A stretch of 64,000 nucleotides of DNA, taken from Pectobacterium brasiliense. GTDB lineage: Bacteria; Pseudomonadota; Gammaproteobacteria; Enterobacterales; Enterobacteriaceae. A program made the translations under genes and the position numbers. Below the pieces are notes generated by a model, which was given only the letters and a program-made list of their open reading frames with translations, did not search any database and was not told the DNA's origin. The stretch covers positions 558,001 to 622,000 of the forward strand of contig NZ_JACGFN010000001.1 of NCBI RefSeq assembly GCF_016950255.1, given 5' to 3'. Shown here piece by piece: positions 51,615 to 59,855 of the stretch. Each line of letters begins with the position of its first letter. Within the stretch, counting starts at the first letter, position 1.

Positions 51615-53453
51615 TTACGCTTTCGACTGTATGCGATCGCGATACCGGTTTAGTTCTTCCAGTTTGGCCGATGCGGCCTGCTTACGTTTGAAGGCGATAT
51701 CCTCGATCTGGCTTGCCGAGGTACTGAGATAGGATTTCAGTTCATCACCAGTCAGGTACGTGCCGCTCAATTTATTCAGCTTGCTCCAACCGTCTTTGAA
51801 GTTATCCACAAACTTGGCTGACACGATGCCAACGGCCTGCCATTCAGCCGTTTGAGTGATGAAGAAATCATTTGTGTTCCGTTTGATGCGCTTAGTGAAA
51901 CTTTTCGTCGGTTGATTCCGATCGAGCGCTTTCTGGAGCAGGTCTGACTGCTCGGTTGAACTTTCTACGACGCTCTGCATGAAATTCGCAAACGTTTTGA
52001 AGAAAAAAGAGATTTCGACAATAATTTCACGCATCCGCTTCAGCGCTTTAAGGCTCAGACCTAGAGACTGGATCGCCAGTTGAATGGTTTCTTCTTCGGT
52101 TCGTTGTCCCTTTAGCAGAGCGTTGATTTTTACCAATTCCGCAGCTTGGGTACGTTTCTCTTTTTCATAAGCCTCGACCTTTTCCAGCATTTTCATCTGC
52201 ATGTCGCGGAGACCCGTCGCCTGTTTTTCTTGTTTCTCTGCCATTCTTCCCATGTTATCGCCAAGGGAATCCAGCGCGGCATTTAAGGCTTTCAGCGCGG
52301 TTTCTGCCGCCGAAATCTTGCTGACCTTTTCTTTGATTTCTGCACTGTTGTCTTTGATTCTATTATCGAGAGATTCCAGCTGCACCGCTTTCGCGTCTGC
52401 ATCGATCTGTTCGTCCTCTTCAATTTTTTCCTTTTCGGCCGTCAGCTCCTGATTCTTCTTCTCCAGCTCAGCTTTTTCACGCTCAGCGGTCGTTTTTTCG
52501 GTACGTTTGTCAGCAATTTTTCCCTTAGTTTCTATTGCCTTCGCTGTTGTGTCGTTCTCTTCTGTCGCAGTTTCCGCATTGATCAACTGCCGTGCCGTAG
52601 AGTTGACTGAGGCGGCAACCAGCGATGCGCCTCCCGTGGCGACCCCTGTGATGCCAGCGGTAATTGCCGGAACCATGGATGAAATCATCTGTGCGCCGAC
52701 GCTCACGATAGACATGATAAAAGCGCGATCCTCAGCCGTTTCTGCTTGCGATTTATATTCGTTCGCCATTTTTTCATACTTGGCGATATCGTTTTGCAGG
52801 TCTTGTACCAGGCTGTCCAGTTTTTCGCGTTGTGCATTGTTCTCAGCAATTTCTTTTTCTATCTTTTCCTTATTTTTCAAACGCGCAGATAGCGCCAGCT
52901 CTCCCTGCTGTGTCGTCTTGGTGGTATCGTCAATAATGCTATCGTAGGTATTCGCGATCTTTGTCAAATCGGCACTGACCCGCTCAGCCCGTTTCTTGAT
53001 TTCTTTAGCCAGATCCACTAAATCCTCGCCAATGAAATCTTGCAGATCCTGAGGGTCATTGCTGTCACGGGCCTCCGCCCAGTCACTGAACAGGGTGCGT
53101 AATAATTTGAGAATCCGTTCAGCATCCGTCGACGCGCCGCGCATTTTCTGTTCGCTTTCCTGCTGAGCCGCAATCAGGCGACTCATCAACTTATCAATCT
53201 CAACCCTGATCTTTCCTTCTTCCTGGGGCGTTGTGTTGTAGGCGATATAAAGCAAATCGATAGCGTTATCGGTGTCTTCCTTGGATCGGGAAACGTCATA
53301 GGTGCCCTCAATCCTCCTGATGTAATCCTCAACCAGAGGGTGGTTAACATCAGGCAACGCCACATTATTACTGTCCAGAATTTCCTCGACTTGGGCGTCA
53401 ATACGTTTATTGACATCGAACTCGATACTGATGATTTTATTTTCAGCAGCCAT
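51615..53453 (-). CDS. 612-aa coiled-coil protein with central hydrophobic hairpin (alpha-pore-former-like)
   Basis: A mostly alpha-helical protein. An N-terminal globular part (about 1-110) is followed by long coiled coil (about 150-243, rich in E/K/Q/A), a hydrophobic glycine/alanine segment at about 245-283 (from FIMSIVSVGAQ to SLVAASV), a second long coiled coil (about 305-480), and a C-terminal helical domain (SFFFKTFANFMQSVV; GWSKLNKLSGTYLTGDEL). Helix-hydrophobic hairpin-helix is the layout of ClyA/XaxAB/Hbl/Cry6-type alpha pore-forming toxins, but I cannot show homology. No signal peptide. The ATG at 53453 follows GGAG; a longer start at 53507 is rejected. Confidence 0.8.
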   Translation of the reverse strand: MAAENKIISIEFDVNKRIDAQVEEILDSNNVALPDVNHPLVEDYIRRIEGTYDVSRSKEDTDNAIDLLYIAYNTTPQEEGKIRVEIDKLMSRLIAAQQESEQKMRGASTDAERILKLLRTLFSDWAEARDSNDPQDLQDFIGEDLVDLAKEIKKRAERVSADLTKIANTYDSIIDDTTKTTQQGELALSARLKNKEKIEKEIAENNAQREKLDSLVQDLQNDIAKYEKMANEYKSQAETAEDRAFIMSIVSVGAQMISSMVPAITAGITGVATGGASLVAASVNSTARQLINAETATEENDTTAKAIETKGKIADKRTEKTTAEREKAELEKKNQELTAEKEKIEEDEQIDADAKAVQLESLDNRIKDNSAEIKEKVSKISAAETALKALNAALDSLGDNMGRMAEKQEKQATGLRDMQMKMLEKVEAYEKEKRTQAAELVKINALLKGQRTEEETIQLAIQSLGLSLKALKRMREIIVEISFFFKTFANFMQSVVESSTEQSDLLQKALDRNQPTKSFTKRIKRNTNDFFITQTAEWQAVGIVSAKFVDNFKDGWSKLNKLSGTYLTGDELKSYLSTSASQIEDIAFKRKQAASAKLEELNRYRDRIQSKA

Positions 53454-53481
53454 GTTTCTCTCCTCAGATTCAGCAAAAAGG

Positions 53482-54372
53482 TTAGTTTGTGCAGATACGC
53501 TCGCCACCCGGAAGTTGCAGGCCGTTTATGTCGAGCAATTCTTGAGACTTAAGCAGTAAAACATTCAACGATTCAGATTCTTGGCGCAGGCGATTTACAA
53601 TGAACCGCCGGTCTGAGGCTGGGTCGAGACCGTTAAGTTCCGCAATAGAGTCGGTAAACCTGGCGAGTAGGGTGGCGTTATCCTGTTTGAGCTTTCTGAT
53701 CTCGGCTAATAAGACTTTGAGCATGCCGATCTTGTTTTCGACTGCCGCAATATCAGCGCTGTTTTGCTCAGACTTCATCTGGTTTTCATGTAACCGTACT
53801 TCAGCCTGATTATTTTCATTGCGTGCTGCCTCGTACCGTTCTTTGGCTGCGGAGGCCCGAATGTCGATTTCCTTCCTTGCGCCCTCCAGCCTACGCAAAT
53901 CCCCGTTCAGGCCCGTAATTTCTCCGGCAAAGTCACACATGAAACCCAAAAAACCAAACTGATGTTTGCAATTGTCAAGTTCAGCCTCTCTTGCATGAAT
54001 TTGATGCTTGATTTCCTGCATCTGGTTTTCCAGATCATGCCGTTCCCTCGATGCCATTTCGAAACGGTTGGAAAACTCCTTAGCGGCAAATGCTGCACGC
54101 TCTAACTCGGTAGCTAATTTCTGTTTCTGGGCGTGCAATTCACCCGCAGTTTCCTGCAATCCATTACTATTAGCCTGAAATTCTGCGTCCTTGTCGGTAT
54201 AGCACTGTCCTTTGATGGAGAGGGTTGCATCAATACGCTGTGCGTTAGCGATCTGCGTATTGAATGCTTCAATTTCGGATGGCGTCAGCGTTTGAGTTGC
54301 CGCTGACAGAGAAAGGGATGTGGCAAAAAATATGGTGAGAAAAGCAACCCAGAGATAGTTCAAGTGCCGCAT
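53482..54372 (-). CDS. 296-aa secreted coiled-coil protein
   Basis: A Sec signal peptide (about 1-24, HLNYLWVAFLTIFFATSLSLSA) leads into an almost entirely helical, E/K/Q-rich protein, with heptad-like stretches at about 80-140 and 165-245. Four Cys occur in the mature part, including a C-KHQFGFLGFMC pair around residue 140 and one near the C-terminus. No recognised family. It is the first gene of the operon and stops 28 bp before the 612-aa gene, so the two are probably co-translated and may be partner subunits. Confidence 0.78.
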   Translation of the reverse strand: MRHLNYLWVAFLTIFFATSLSLSAATQTLTPSEIEAFNTQIANAQRIDATLSIKGQCYTDKDAEFQANSNGLQETAGELHAQKQKLATELERAAFAAKEFSNRFEMASRERHDLENQMQEIKHQIHAREAELDNCKHQFGFLGFMCDFAGEITGLNGDLRRLEGARKEIDIRASAAKERYEAARNENNQAEVRLHENQMKSEQNSADIAAVENKIGMLKVLLAEIRKLKQDNATLLARFTDSIAELNGLDPASDRRFIVNRLRQESESLNVLLLKSQELLDINGLQLPGGERICTN

Positions 54373-54611
54373 GTTGGATTCTCCCTATTAATGTTACCCG
54401 TGAGGGGCCGTCATTCTATGGGCTACGGTAACAATAGGGTGCATTGCTGCCTATACGGCATTTAGCCGTTTGGCGAATGTCATACGCGCGGAGGTAATAT
54501 CTGAGAACATGATGTTATTTGTGCGACATACTGTCTTCATGCACACTAGCTATCTTAACTAACTGGCTATCTTAACCAACGTGCTGTTTCATCACTGAAA
54601 AGGACCATTCC

Positions 54612-54842
54612 ATGCCCCATATTGATGTCAAACACTTCCCAAGGAATCTGTCTGAAGAAGAGAAGAAAGCCGTCGCGGAAGATCTTGCTTCGGTCCTGAA
54701 GAAGCATTTCGGTTCTTCCGACGAATCGCTTTCTGTCGCGTTAAACGAAATCCAGCCGGAGCGCTGGAAAGATGACGTTTACGACCCGTTCATCAAACCG
54801 CAGTTGGACACGTTGCCGAAAAAGCCGGGATATTCGTATTAA
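54612..54842 (+). CDS. pptA: 4-oxalocrotonate tautomerase-family protein PptA
   Basis: A 76-aa tautomerase (E. coli PptA/YdcE 77 aa) with catalytic Pro1 exposed after Met removal (MPHIDVKHFP). NEIQPERWKDDVYDPFI and KKPGYSY match the family C-terminus. The physiological substrate is unknown; it tautomerises phenylpyruvate-type enols in vitro. It stands alone, convergent with yddG. Confidence 0.9.
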   Translation: MPHIDVKHFPRNLSEEEKKAVAEDLASVLKKHFGSSDESLSVALNEIQPERWKDDVYDPFIKPQLDTLPKKPGYSY

Positions 54843-54863
54843 TTTTCCCCGCATCCGGGCGCA

Positions 54864-55775
54864 TTAATTGGCCTGTTCCGAGACGTTTTTCAATGTAGCG
54901 GAGCGGGTTGACCACCAACACAGCAGCGATCCCAGACTGACCATTGCCGCACCTTGCCAGAAGGCCACGGTTAACGTCGAGTTGAGAATAAATGCTGCAA
55001 GCGCAGCGGAAATAACGGGAATGAAATAAGACGCAGTTGCCAGAACGGTGACATTACCGTGCAGAATACCGATATTCCACGCCGCGTAACCAAACCCCAT
55101 AGCGCCAGCGGCGAGAATCAAACTGATAATAACGGGTGTGCTGATAATAAATTCAGGTTGAGGAGCGAGTAGATATTTAGCCCATAACGTTAATGCCGTC
55201 AGAATAAAGAAGAGGGTAATACCGTTCGCGCCGTTAGCGATTTTCTTTGTCACCGCGCAGTAAATCGCCCAGATAATTGCCCCGCCAAAAGCCAGCCCAT
55301 AGCTTAATGGATTGCTATAGAGGTTATTCATAATACTGCTCAACGATAAACCTTCATCACCGCCTAATACCCAGCCAATCCCCGTGATGGCAAGCAACAT
55401 GCCGGGGATAATAACCAGACTGGTTTTTTGCCGATTAACCAATACGGATAATAGGATCGTCAGGCTCGGCCAGAGGTAATTAACCATGCCGACTTCTATT
55501 GCCTGCGTGCTGTTGTTGGCATAGCCAAGAGAGAGGGAGAGACACAGTTCGTAGCAGACAAACAGAATACTGCCGGTGATGAGGTAGGATACTGGAAAGG
55601 TTTTTATCTTAGGAAAACCCACCGTCATTAATAGCATCACCGAGCTTAACGTATAGATCATCGCCGCGCCGCCGACGGCGCCGAATCCTTCACTCACGCT
55701 CCGAATCAGCCCGACAATCGCGCTCCACAGCACGACCGCAATTAACCCTATTAGCGTTGCTTTTTGTGATGTCAT
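54864..55775 (-). CDS. yddG: Aromatic amino acid exporter YddG
   Basis: A 303-aa DMT/EamA-family exporter with ten helices, closely similar to E. coli YddG. Examples are TLIGLIAVVLWSAIVGLIR, AIEVGMVNYLWPSLTIL, and GILHGNVTVLATASYF. It exports Phe, Tyr, Trp and some non-natural amino acids in E. coli. It lies just downstream of ddc on the same strand, separated by a terminator. Confidence 0.94.
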   Translation of the reverse strand: MTSQKATLIGLIAVVLWSAIVGLIRSVSEGFGAVGGAAMIYTLSSVMLLMTVGFPKIKTFPVSYLITGSILFVCYELCLSLSLGYANNSTQAIEVGMVNYLWPSLTILLSVLVNRQKTSLVIIPGMLLAITGIGWVLGGDEGLSLSSIMNNLYSNPLSYGLAFGGAIIWAIYCAVTKKIANGANGITLFFILTALTLWAKYLLAPQPEFIISTPVIISLILAAGAMGFGYAAWNIGILHGNVTVLATASYFIPVISAALAAFILNSTLTVAFWQGAAMVSLGSLLCWWSTRSATLKNVSEQAN

Positions 55776-55849
55776 TTATTCATCTATCCTAACGTTTCTA
55801 TTTATTCCGTATGCCGGTGCAATAATTCGGTCAGAAAACTCAGTAATAA

Positions 55850-55883
55850 AAAAGCCGATAACCTATTATTGTTATCGGCTTTT
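55850..55883 (-). terminator. Terminator after ddc
   Basis: Perfect 13-bp stem AAAAGCCGATAAC / GTTATCGGCTTTT with an 8-nt loop, 24 bp beyond the ddc stop; on the minus strand it ends in a T-run. Confidence 0.92.
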
Positions 55884-55906
55884 CACGATGCAGTAAAGCA
55901 GAGGAA

Positions 55907-57403
55907 TTACGCGGTCAGCAGAGGCTGTGCCGTGCTTTCAACCAGATCCAGCAGAACTTTAACATCTTCCAGGCTAACCGTTGGGTTCAGCAACGTCAGT
56001 TTCAGGCAAGTAACACCGTTAAATTCGGTGACACCTACGTTGGCACGACCTGATTCCAGCAAGGCATCGCCAATACGTTGGTTAAGCAGTGCAATAGTCG
56101 CGTCATCCGCTGTCGCCAGCTGTTGCGGGCGGAAGCGGAACAGAACGCTTGCCAGCTGTGGCTGCATCACCAATTCCAGCGAGGCATGTTCATCCACATA
56201 CTGTGCAACCTGTTGCGCCAGCGTAACGCCGTGATCGATGATTGCCGCGTACTGCTGTTGGCCCAATGCTTCCAGACCCATCCACAGTTTCAGCGCATCA
56301 AAACGACGCGTCGTCTGCAATGATTTCGACACCAGGTTAGGGACGCCCTGCGCTTCATCGAACTCAGAGTTCAGGTAAGCTGCCTGATAGCGCATCAGCT
56401 CATAGTGACGCGCTTCTTTCAACAAGAAAGCGCCGCAGCTGATGGTCTGGAAGAATTGTTTGTGGAAATCCAACGTAATGGAATCCACCAATTCAATACC
56501 GTCGAGATAATCGCGATACTTCTCGGACAGCAGCAGTGCGCCGCCCCAGGCTGCATCAACGTGTACCCAAATCTGATGTTCTGCCGCCAGTGTTGCAATT
56601 GCTCGTAAAGGATCGATCGCACCCGCGTCAGTGGTACCGGCCGTCGCCACAATCGCCAGAATCTGTTCGCCGTTAGCCTTGGCCTGCGCCACTTTTTCCG
56701 CTAAATCGTTCAGATCCATCCGCGCGAAGCGATCGGTTTTTACCAACGTAACGCATTGATAACCCAGACCCAGTAAAGCCATGTTCTTTTGCACCGAGAA
56801 ATGGGCATTTTCAGAACAGAACACTTTAATTTTCTTCAGGTTACCAACCAAGCCATCTTGCTGGATCGAATGTCCCTGACGGGCAAAGAAGGCATCACGC
56901 GCCAGCATCAGCCCCATCAGGTTACTCTGAGTGCCACCACTGGTGAACACGCCCGCATCGCCAGACTGATAGCCAACCTGAGTACGCAGCCATTCAATCA
57001 GCTTCATCTCAATGATGGTCGCTGACGGGCTTTGATCCCAAGAGTCCATGCTCTGGTTCGTGGCATTAATCAAGACTTCCGCCGCCTGACTGACCACCAG
57101 ACTCGGGCAGTGCAGGTGAGCGACGCACTGTGGGTGATGCACCGACAGGCTGTCTTTCAAAAAGTACTCAATCGCACGTTCGATAGCGGCCTGGTTACCC
57201 AGGCCCTGCGGATTAAAATCCAGCGTGATGCGCTCACGCAGTTCAGCAACGGTTTTGCCCTGATACATTTCAGGCTGTTGCAGCCACTGCATGACGGCTT
57301 GGCTACTCTGCGTAATCGCTTCCTGATAGGCCTCGATGCTTTGTGTCGAGGAGGCCAGAATCGGGTTGATTTTTGTTTCAACTTGCTTGGACATCGTGGT
57401 CAT
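55907..57403 (-). CDS. ddc: L-2,4-diaminobutyrate decarboxylase
   Basis: A 498-aa group II PLP decarboxylase converting L-2,4-diaminobutyrate to 1,3-diaminopropane. PLP-binding features are HVDAAWGGALLLS and the Schiff-base lysine in TLDFHKQFFQ; the substrate segment SVHHPQCVAHLHCPSL is typical. The gene follows dat with almost no gap. The start is uncertain: GTG at 57412 abuts the dat stop, and ATGs at 57403 and 57394 follow GGAG. 57403 is used. Confidence 0.93.
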   Translation of the reverse strand: MTTMSKQVETKINPILASSTQSIEAYQEAITQSSQAVMQWLQQPEMYQGKTVAELRERITLDFNPQGLGNQAAIERAIEYFLKDSLSVHHPQCVAHLHCPSLVVSQAAEVLINATNQSMDSWDQSPSATIIEMKLIEWLRTQVGYQSGDAGVFTSGGTQSNLMGLMLARDAFFARQGHSIQQDGLVGNLKKIKVFCSENAHFSVQKNMALLGLGYQCVTLVKTDRFARMDLNDLAEKVAQAKANGEQILAIVATAGTTDAGAIDPLRAIATLAAEHQIWVHVDAAWGGALLLSEKYRDYLDGIELVDSITLDFHKQFFQTISCGAFLLKEARHYELMRYQAAYLNSEFDEAQGVPNLVSKSLQTTRRFDALKLWMGLEALGQQQYAAIIDHGVTLAQQVAQYVDEHASLELVMQPQLASVLFRFRPQQLATADDATIALLNQRIGDALLESGRANVGVTEFNGVTCLKLTLLNPTVSLEDVKVLLDLVESTAQPLLTA

Positions 57404-57412
57404 TCGCTCCAC

Positions 57413-58795
57413 TCAGACTGGCTTCACGCCAGCAGACAGCAGGGCGTTTTCAAATTTATCCAGGAAGATTTCCAATTCAGCATTGCTGATCAGCAGGGAA
57501 GGCAGCAGACGCAGAACGCAACCATGACGGCCACCGCGCTCCAGAATCAAGCCCGTTTCAAAGCATTTTTTCTGCAACAGGGCAGACAGCTCGCCGTCAG
57601 CCGGGTAGCAACCCATGTGATCCTGCGCTTCGTCAGGCTTAACAATCTCAATCCCGATCATTAATCCCAGACCGCGAACATGGCCGATCACCGGATAACG
57701 TTTTTGCAGTTCAGCCAGTTTGGCTTTCAACCATTCACCTTGCTCAGCGACTTTGTTTGCAACCAGATTGTCTTTGAGGTGCTTCAGCGTCGTCAGGCCA
57801 GTTGCCATCGCCAGTTGGTTACCACGGAAGGTACCGGTATGGTGGCCCGGTGACCAGGCATCGAACTGCTTCTTGATACCCAGTACAGCTAATGGCAGGC
57901 CGCCACCTACTGCTTTAGACATCACGATGATATCTGGCTCAATGCCTGCGTGTTCAAAGGCGAAGAATTTACCCGTACGTGCAAAACCAGCCTGAACTTC
58001 GTCGATGATCAGCAGAATACCGTGTTCCTGCGTCACTTTACGGATGCGCTGCAGCCACTCGACAGGTGCCGGGTTAACGCCGCCTTCGCCCTGAACGGCT
58101 TCCAGAATAACCGCCGCCGGTTTGCGTACGCCACTCTCAACGTCGTTGATCAGGTTTTCAAAGTAGTAGGTCAATGCTTTAACGCCAGCTTCACCGCCAA
58201 TACCCAGCGGGCAGCGGTACTGATGCGGATAAGGCATAAACTGGACTTCAGGCATCATGCCGTCGACCGCTTCTTTCGGCGACAGGTTACCCGTTACCGA
58301 CAGCGCGCCATGCGTCATGCCGTGGTAGCCACCGGAAAAGCTGATCACACCAGCACGACCGGTGTATTTTTTTGCCAGCTTCAGCGCAGCTTCAACAGCA
58401 TCGGCACCAGAAGGGCCTGTAAACTGGAGGCAGTACTCTTTGCCCTGACCAGGCAGTAAGGAAAGCAGATACTCGGAGAACTGATCTTTCAACGGCGTTG
58501 TCAGATCAAGGGTATGTAACGGCAAGCCGCTAGTAATGACACGTTGGATGCTTTGCAGCACGTCAGGATGGTTATGTCCAAGCGCCAGCGTTCCCGCTCC
58601 GGCCAGACAATCAAGATATTGATTATTCTCAACATCGGTGATCCACACGCCTTCGGCTTTCGCAATTGCCAGAGGCAATTTGCGTGGATAACTCCTCACG
58701 TTCGATTCAAATTCAGCTTGTCTTGCCAAATAGGTTTCATTGTTTCCGTTTAATGAATTCGCACCTAAACTGTCAATACGGACTTTATCCGTCAT
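57413..58795 (-). CDS. dat: Diaminobutyrate--2-oxoglutarate aminotransferase
   Basis: A 460-aa class III aminotransferase converting aspartate semialdehyde and glutamate to L-2,4-diaminobutyrate. It closely matches Acinetobacter Dat: [37 protein letters not shown] and the PLP lysine in [21 protein letters not shown] VMSKAVGGG. With ddc it forms the 1,3-diaminopropane pathway. The frame extends to 58903, but ATGs at 58798/58795 follow GGAG; 58795 has the better 7-bp spacing. Confidence 0.93.
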   Translation of the reverse strand: MTDKVRIDSLGANSLNGNNETYLARQAEFESNVRSYPRKLPLAIAKAEGVWITDVENNQYLDCLAGAGTLALGHNHPDVLQSIQRVITSGLPLHTLDLTTPLKDQFSEYLLSLLPGQGKEYCLQFTGPSGADAVEAALKLAKKYTGRAGVISFSGGYHGMTHGALSVTGNLSPKEAVDGMMPEVQFMPYPHQYRCPLGIGGEAGVKALTYYFENLINDVESGVRKPAAVILEAVQGEGGVNPAPVEWLQRIRKVTQEHGILLIIDEVQAGFARTGKFFAFEHAGIEPDIIVMSKAVGGGLPLAVLGIKKQFDAWSPGHHTGTFRGNQLAMATGLTTLKHLKDNLVANKVAEQGEWLKAKLAELQKRYPVIGHVRGLGLMIGIEIVKPDEAQDHMGCYPADGELSALLQKKCFETGLILERGGRHGCVLRLLPSLLISNAELEIFLDKFENALLSAGVKPV

Positions 58796-59138
58796 CATAT
58801 CTCTCCTACAACCGTGGGCTCGCAGGCAACCACAGTTGAATAAATGAATTAAACACATAACGACTATAAGAAAAACGCGGCCAATATAGGTTTTTTCAGT
58901 CACCGACTCAATGATTTATTTCGTTTCGAAACTTTTATTTTTTCACATAAAAATCAAGTGGTTGATTGTATTTCTACGAATCATGATGCCATGGCTATTT
59001 TACATGCTTATTAAATAAGCAAAAAAAATCCGCCGACCGCAGAATTCTTGAACCGAAAAAGCGGTAATAAGAGGGGAAAACAGCACGTTTAGCTATAGCG
59101 TTCAGAGAGAAAACCACAAGAGAAAGGCGTGATGATGC

Positions 59139-59166
59139 TTTACACATTGCTTTCAGTCTATATAAA
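59139..59166 (+). promoter_or_regulatory. Candidate sigma-70 promoter of the toxin-antitoxin operon
   Basis: TTTACA (59139-59144) and TATAAA (59161-59166) with a 16-bp spacer, each 5/6 matches to consensus; the -10 box lies inside the palindromic operator. Confidence 0.6.
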
Positions 59167-59185
59167 GACTAAATTAAGACTGAAA
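59151..59185. promoter_or_regulatory. Palindromic operator of the toxin-antitoxin operon
   Basis: Outer 9-bp arms TTTCAGTCT (59151-59159) and AGACTGAAA (59177-59185), with an extra AGACT at 59166-59170 making an inner repeat AGTCT-N6-AGACT. This covers the -10 box, as expected for antitoxin autorepression. Confidence 0.7.
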
Positions 59186-59207
59186 TAGATGTCGGGAGGG
59201 AAGCATC

Positions 59208-59441
59208 ATGAAGATCGAGACGATTAGCTATATAAAGAAAAATGCAGCCACGCTTGACCTCGCTGAACCCATTCTGGTTACTCAGAATGGCGTTCCTGCC
59301 TACGTTATTGAATCCTACGATCAACAACAGGAACGGGAAAATGCCATTGCATTGCTGAAGCTTCTGACGCTGTCTGAGAAAGACAAGTCTGAAGGGAAAG
59401 TATTCAGCAGAGAGCAATTGCTGGATAGGCTGGAATTCTGA
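59208..59441 (+). CDS. Phd/YefM-type antitoxin
   Basis: A 77-aa protein with the Phd/YefM N-terminal fold: ISYIKKNAATLDLAEPILVTQNGVPAYVIESYD (DNA-binding, dimerising) followed by a charged helical tail that would neutralise the toxin. The ATG follows GGGAGG. The toxin gene begins 30 bp downstream. Likely autorepressor of the operon through the upstream palindrome. Confidence 0.88.
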   Translation: MKIETISYIKKNAATLDLAEPILVTQNGVPAYVIESYDQQQERENAIALLKLLTLSEKDKSEGKVFSREQLLDRLEF

Positions 59442-59471
59442 ACTGACGATGTCATCAGGAAGGGACGCTAA

Positions 59472-59807
59472 ATGGAAGAACCGAGAGTAACGATAGAATA
59501 CACCTCAACGGTCAGAGTCTGTATCAGTGATATTGTCAGCCATCTCCGTCGTGTTGACGTAGAACCCGGCCCGGTGATCCATGAAATTCTGGATCAATTT
59601 GAGAGTAAAATCCGGCAGTTTCCTTTGAGCTGTCAGATCTGCCCAGAGCTGTTGAAAATTGGGTGTGGGAAATACAGAGAATATAATGCTTCGGGAGGAT
59701 ACAGAGTCCTCTATTCAATCGAAAATAATCTGGTTACCGTCCATGCTCTTCTTGCTCACCGACAAGATATTCAGCAATTATTATTTAAGCGCTTGATTCA
59801 AGCGTGA
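59472..59807 (+). CDS. RelE/ParE-superfamily toxin
   Basis: A 111-aa protein with a RelE/ParE fold pattern, ending in the typical basic strand GCGKYREYNASGGYRVLYSIENNLVTVHALLAHRQDI... (only the pattern is named: GxYRVLY then a hydrophobic strand and HRxD). RelE relatives cleave mRNA on the ribosome; ParE relatives poison gyrase. Which applies is not decidable here. It has AGGAAGGGA before the ATG. Partner of the antitoxin at 59208. Confidence 0.85.
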   Translation: MEEPRVTIEYTSTVRVCISDIVSHLRRVDVEPGPVIHEILDQFESKIRQFPLSCQICPELLKIGCGKYREYNASGGYRVLYSIENNLVTVHALLAHRQDIQQLLFKRLIQA

Positions 59808-59827
59808 ATCAGCACCCAAAGGAAAGA

Positions 59828-59849
59828 GCAGAGGTTTTGAAGCCTCTGC
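59828..59849. terminator. Hairpin between the toxin gene and digH
   Basis: 7-bp stem GCAGAGG / CCTCTGC with an 8-nt loop containing TTTT, in the 48-bp gap between convergent genes. Confidence 0.55.
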
Positions 59850-59855
59850 AGTCCG

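Larger units (their letters stand above)
58796..59207. promoter_or_regulatory. Divergent dat / toxin-antitoxin intergenic region
   Basis: 412 bp, AT-rich, with no gene. The left part should hold the dat promoter (unassigned). The right part holds the toxin-antitoxin promoter and operator described separately. Confidence 0.5.

Noticed and set aside
53340..53552. Frames antisense to the toxin-like operon (also 52201-52947)
   Set aside because: Created by the E/K-rich codon bias of the coiled-coil genes; no independent support.
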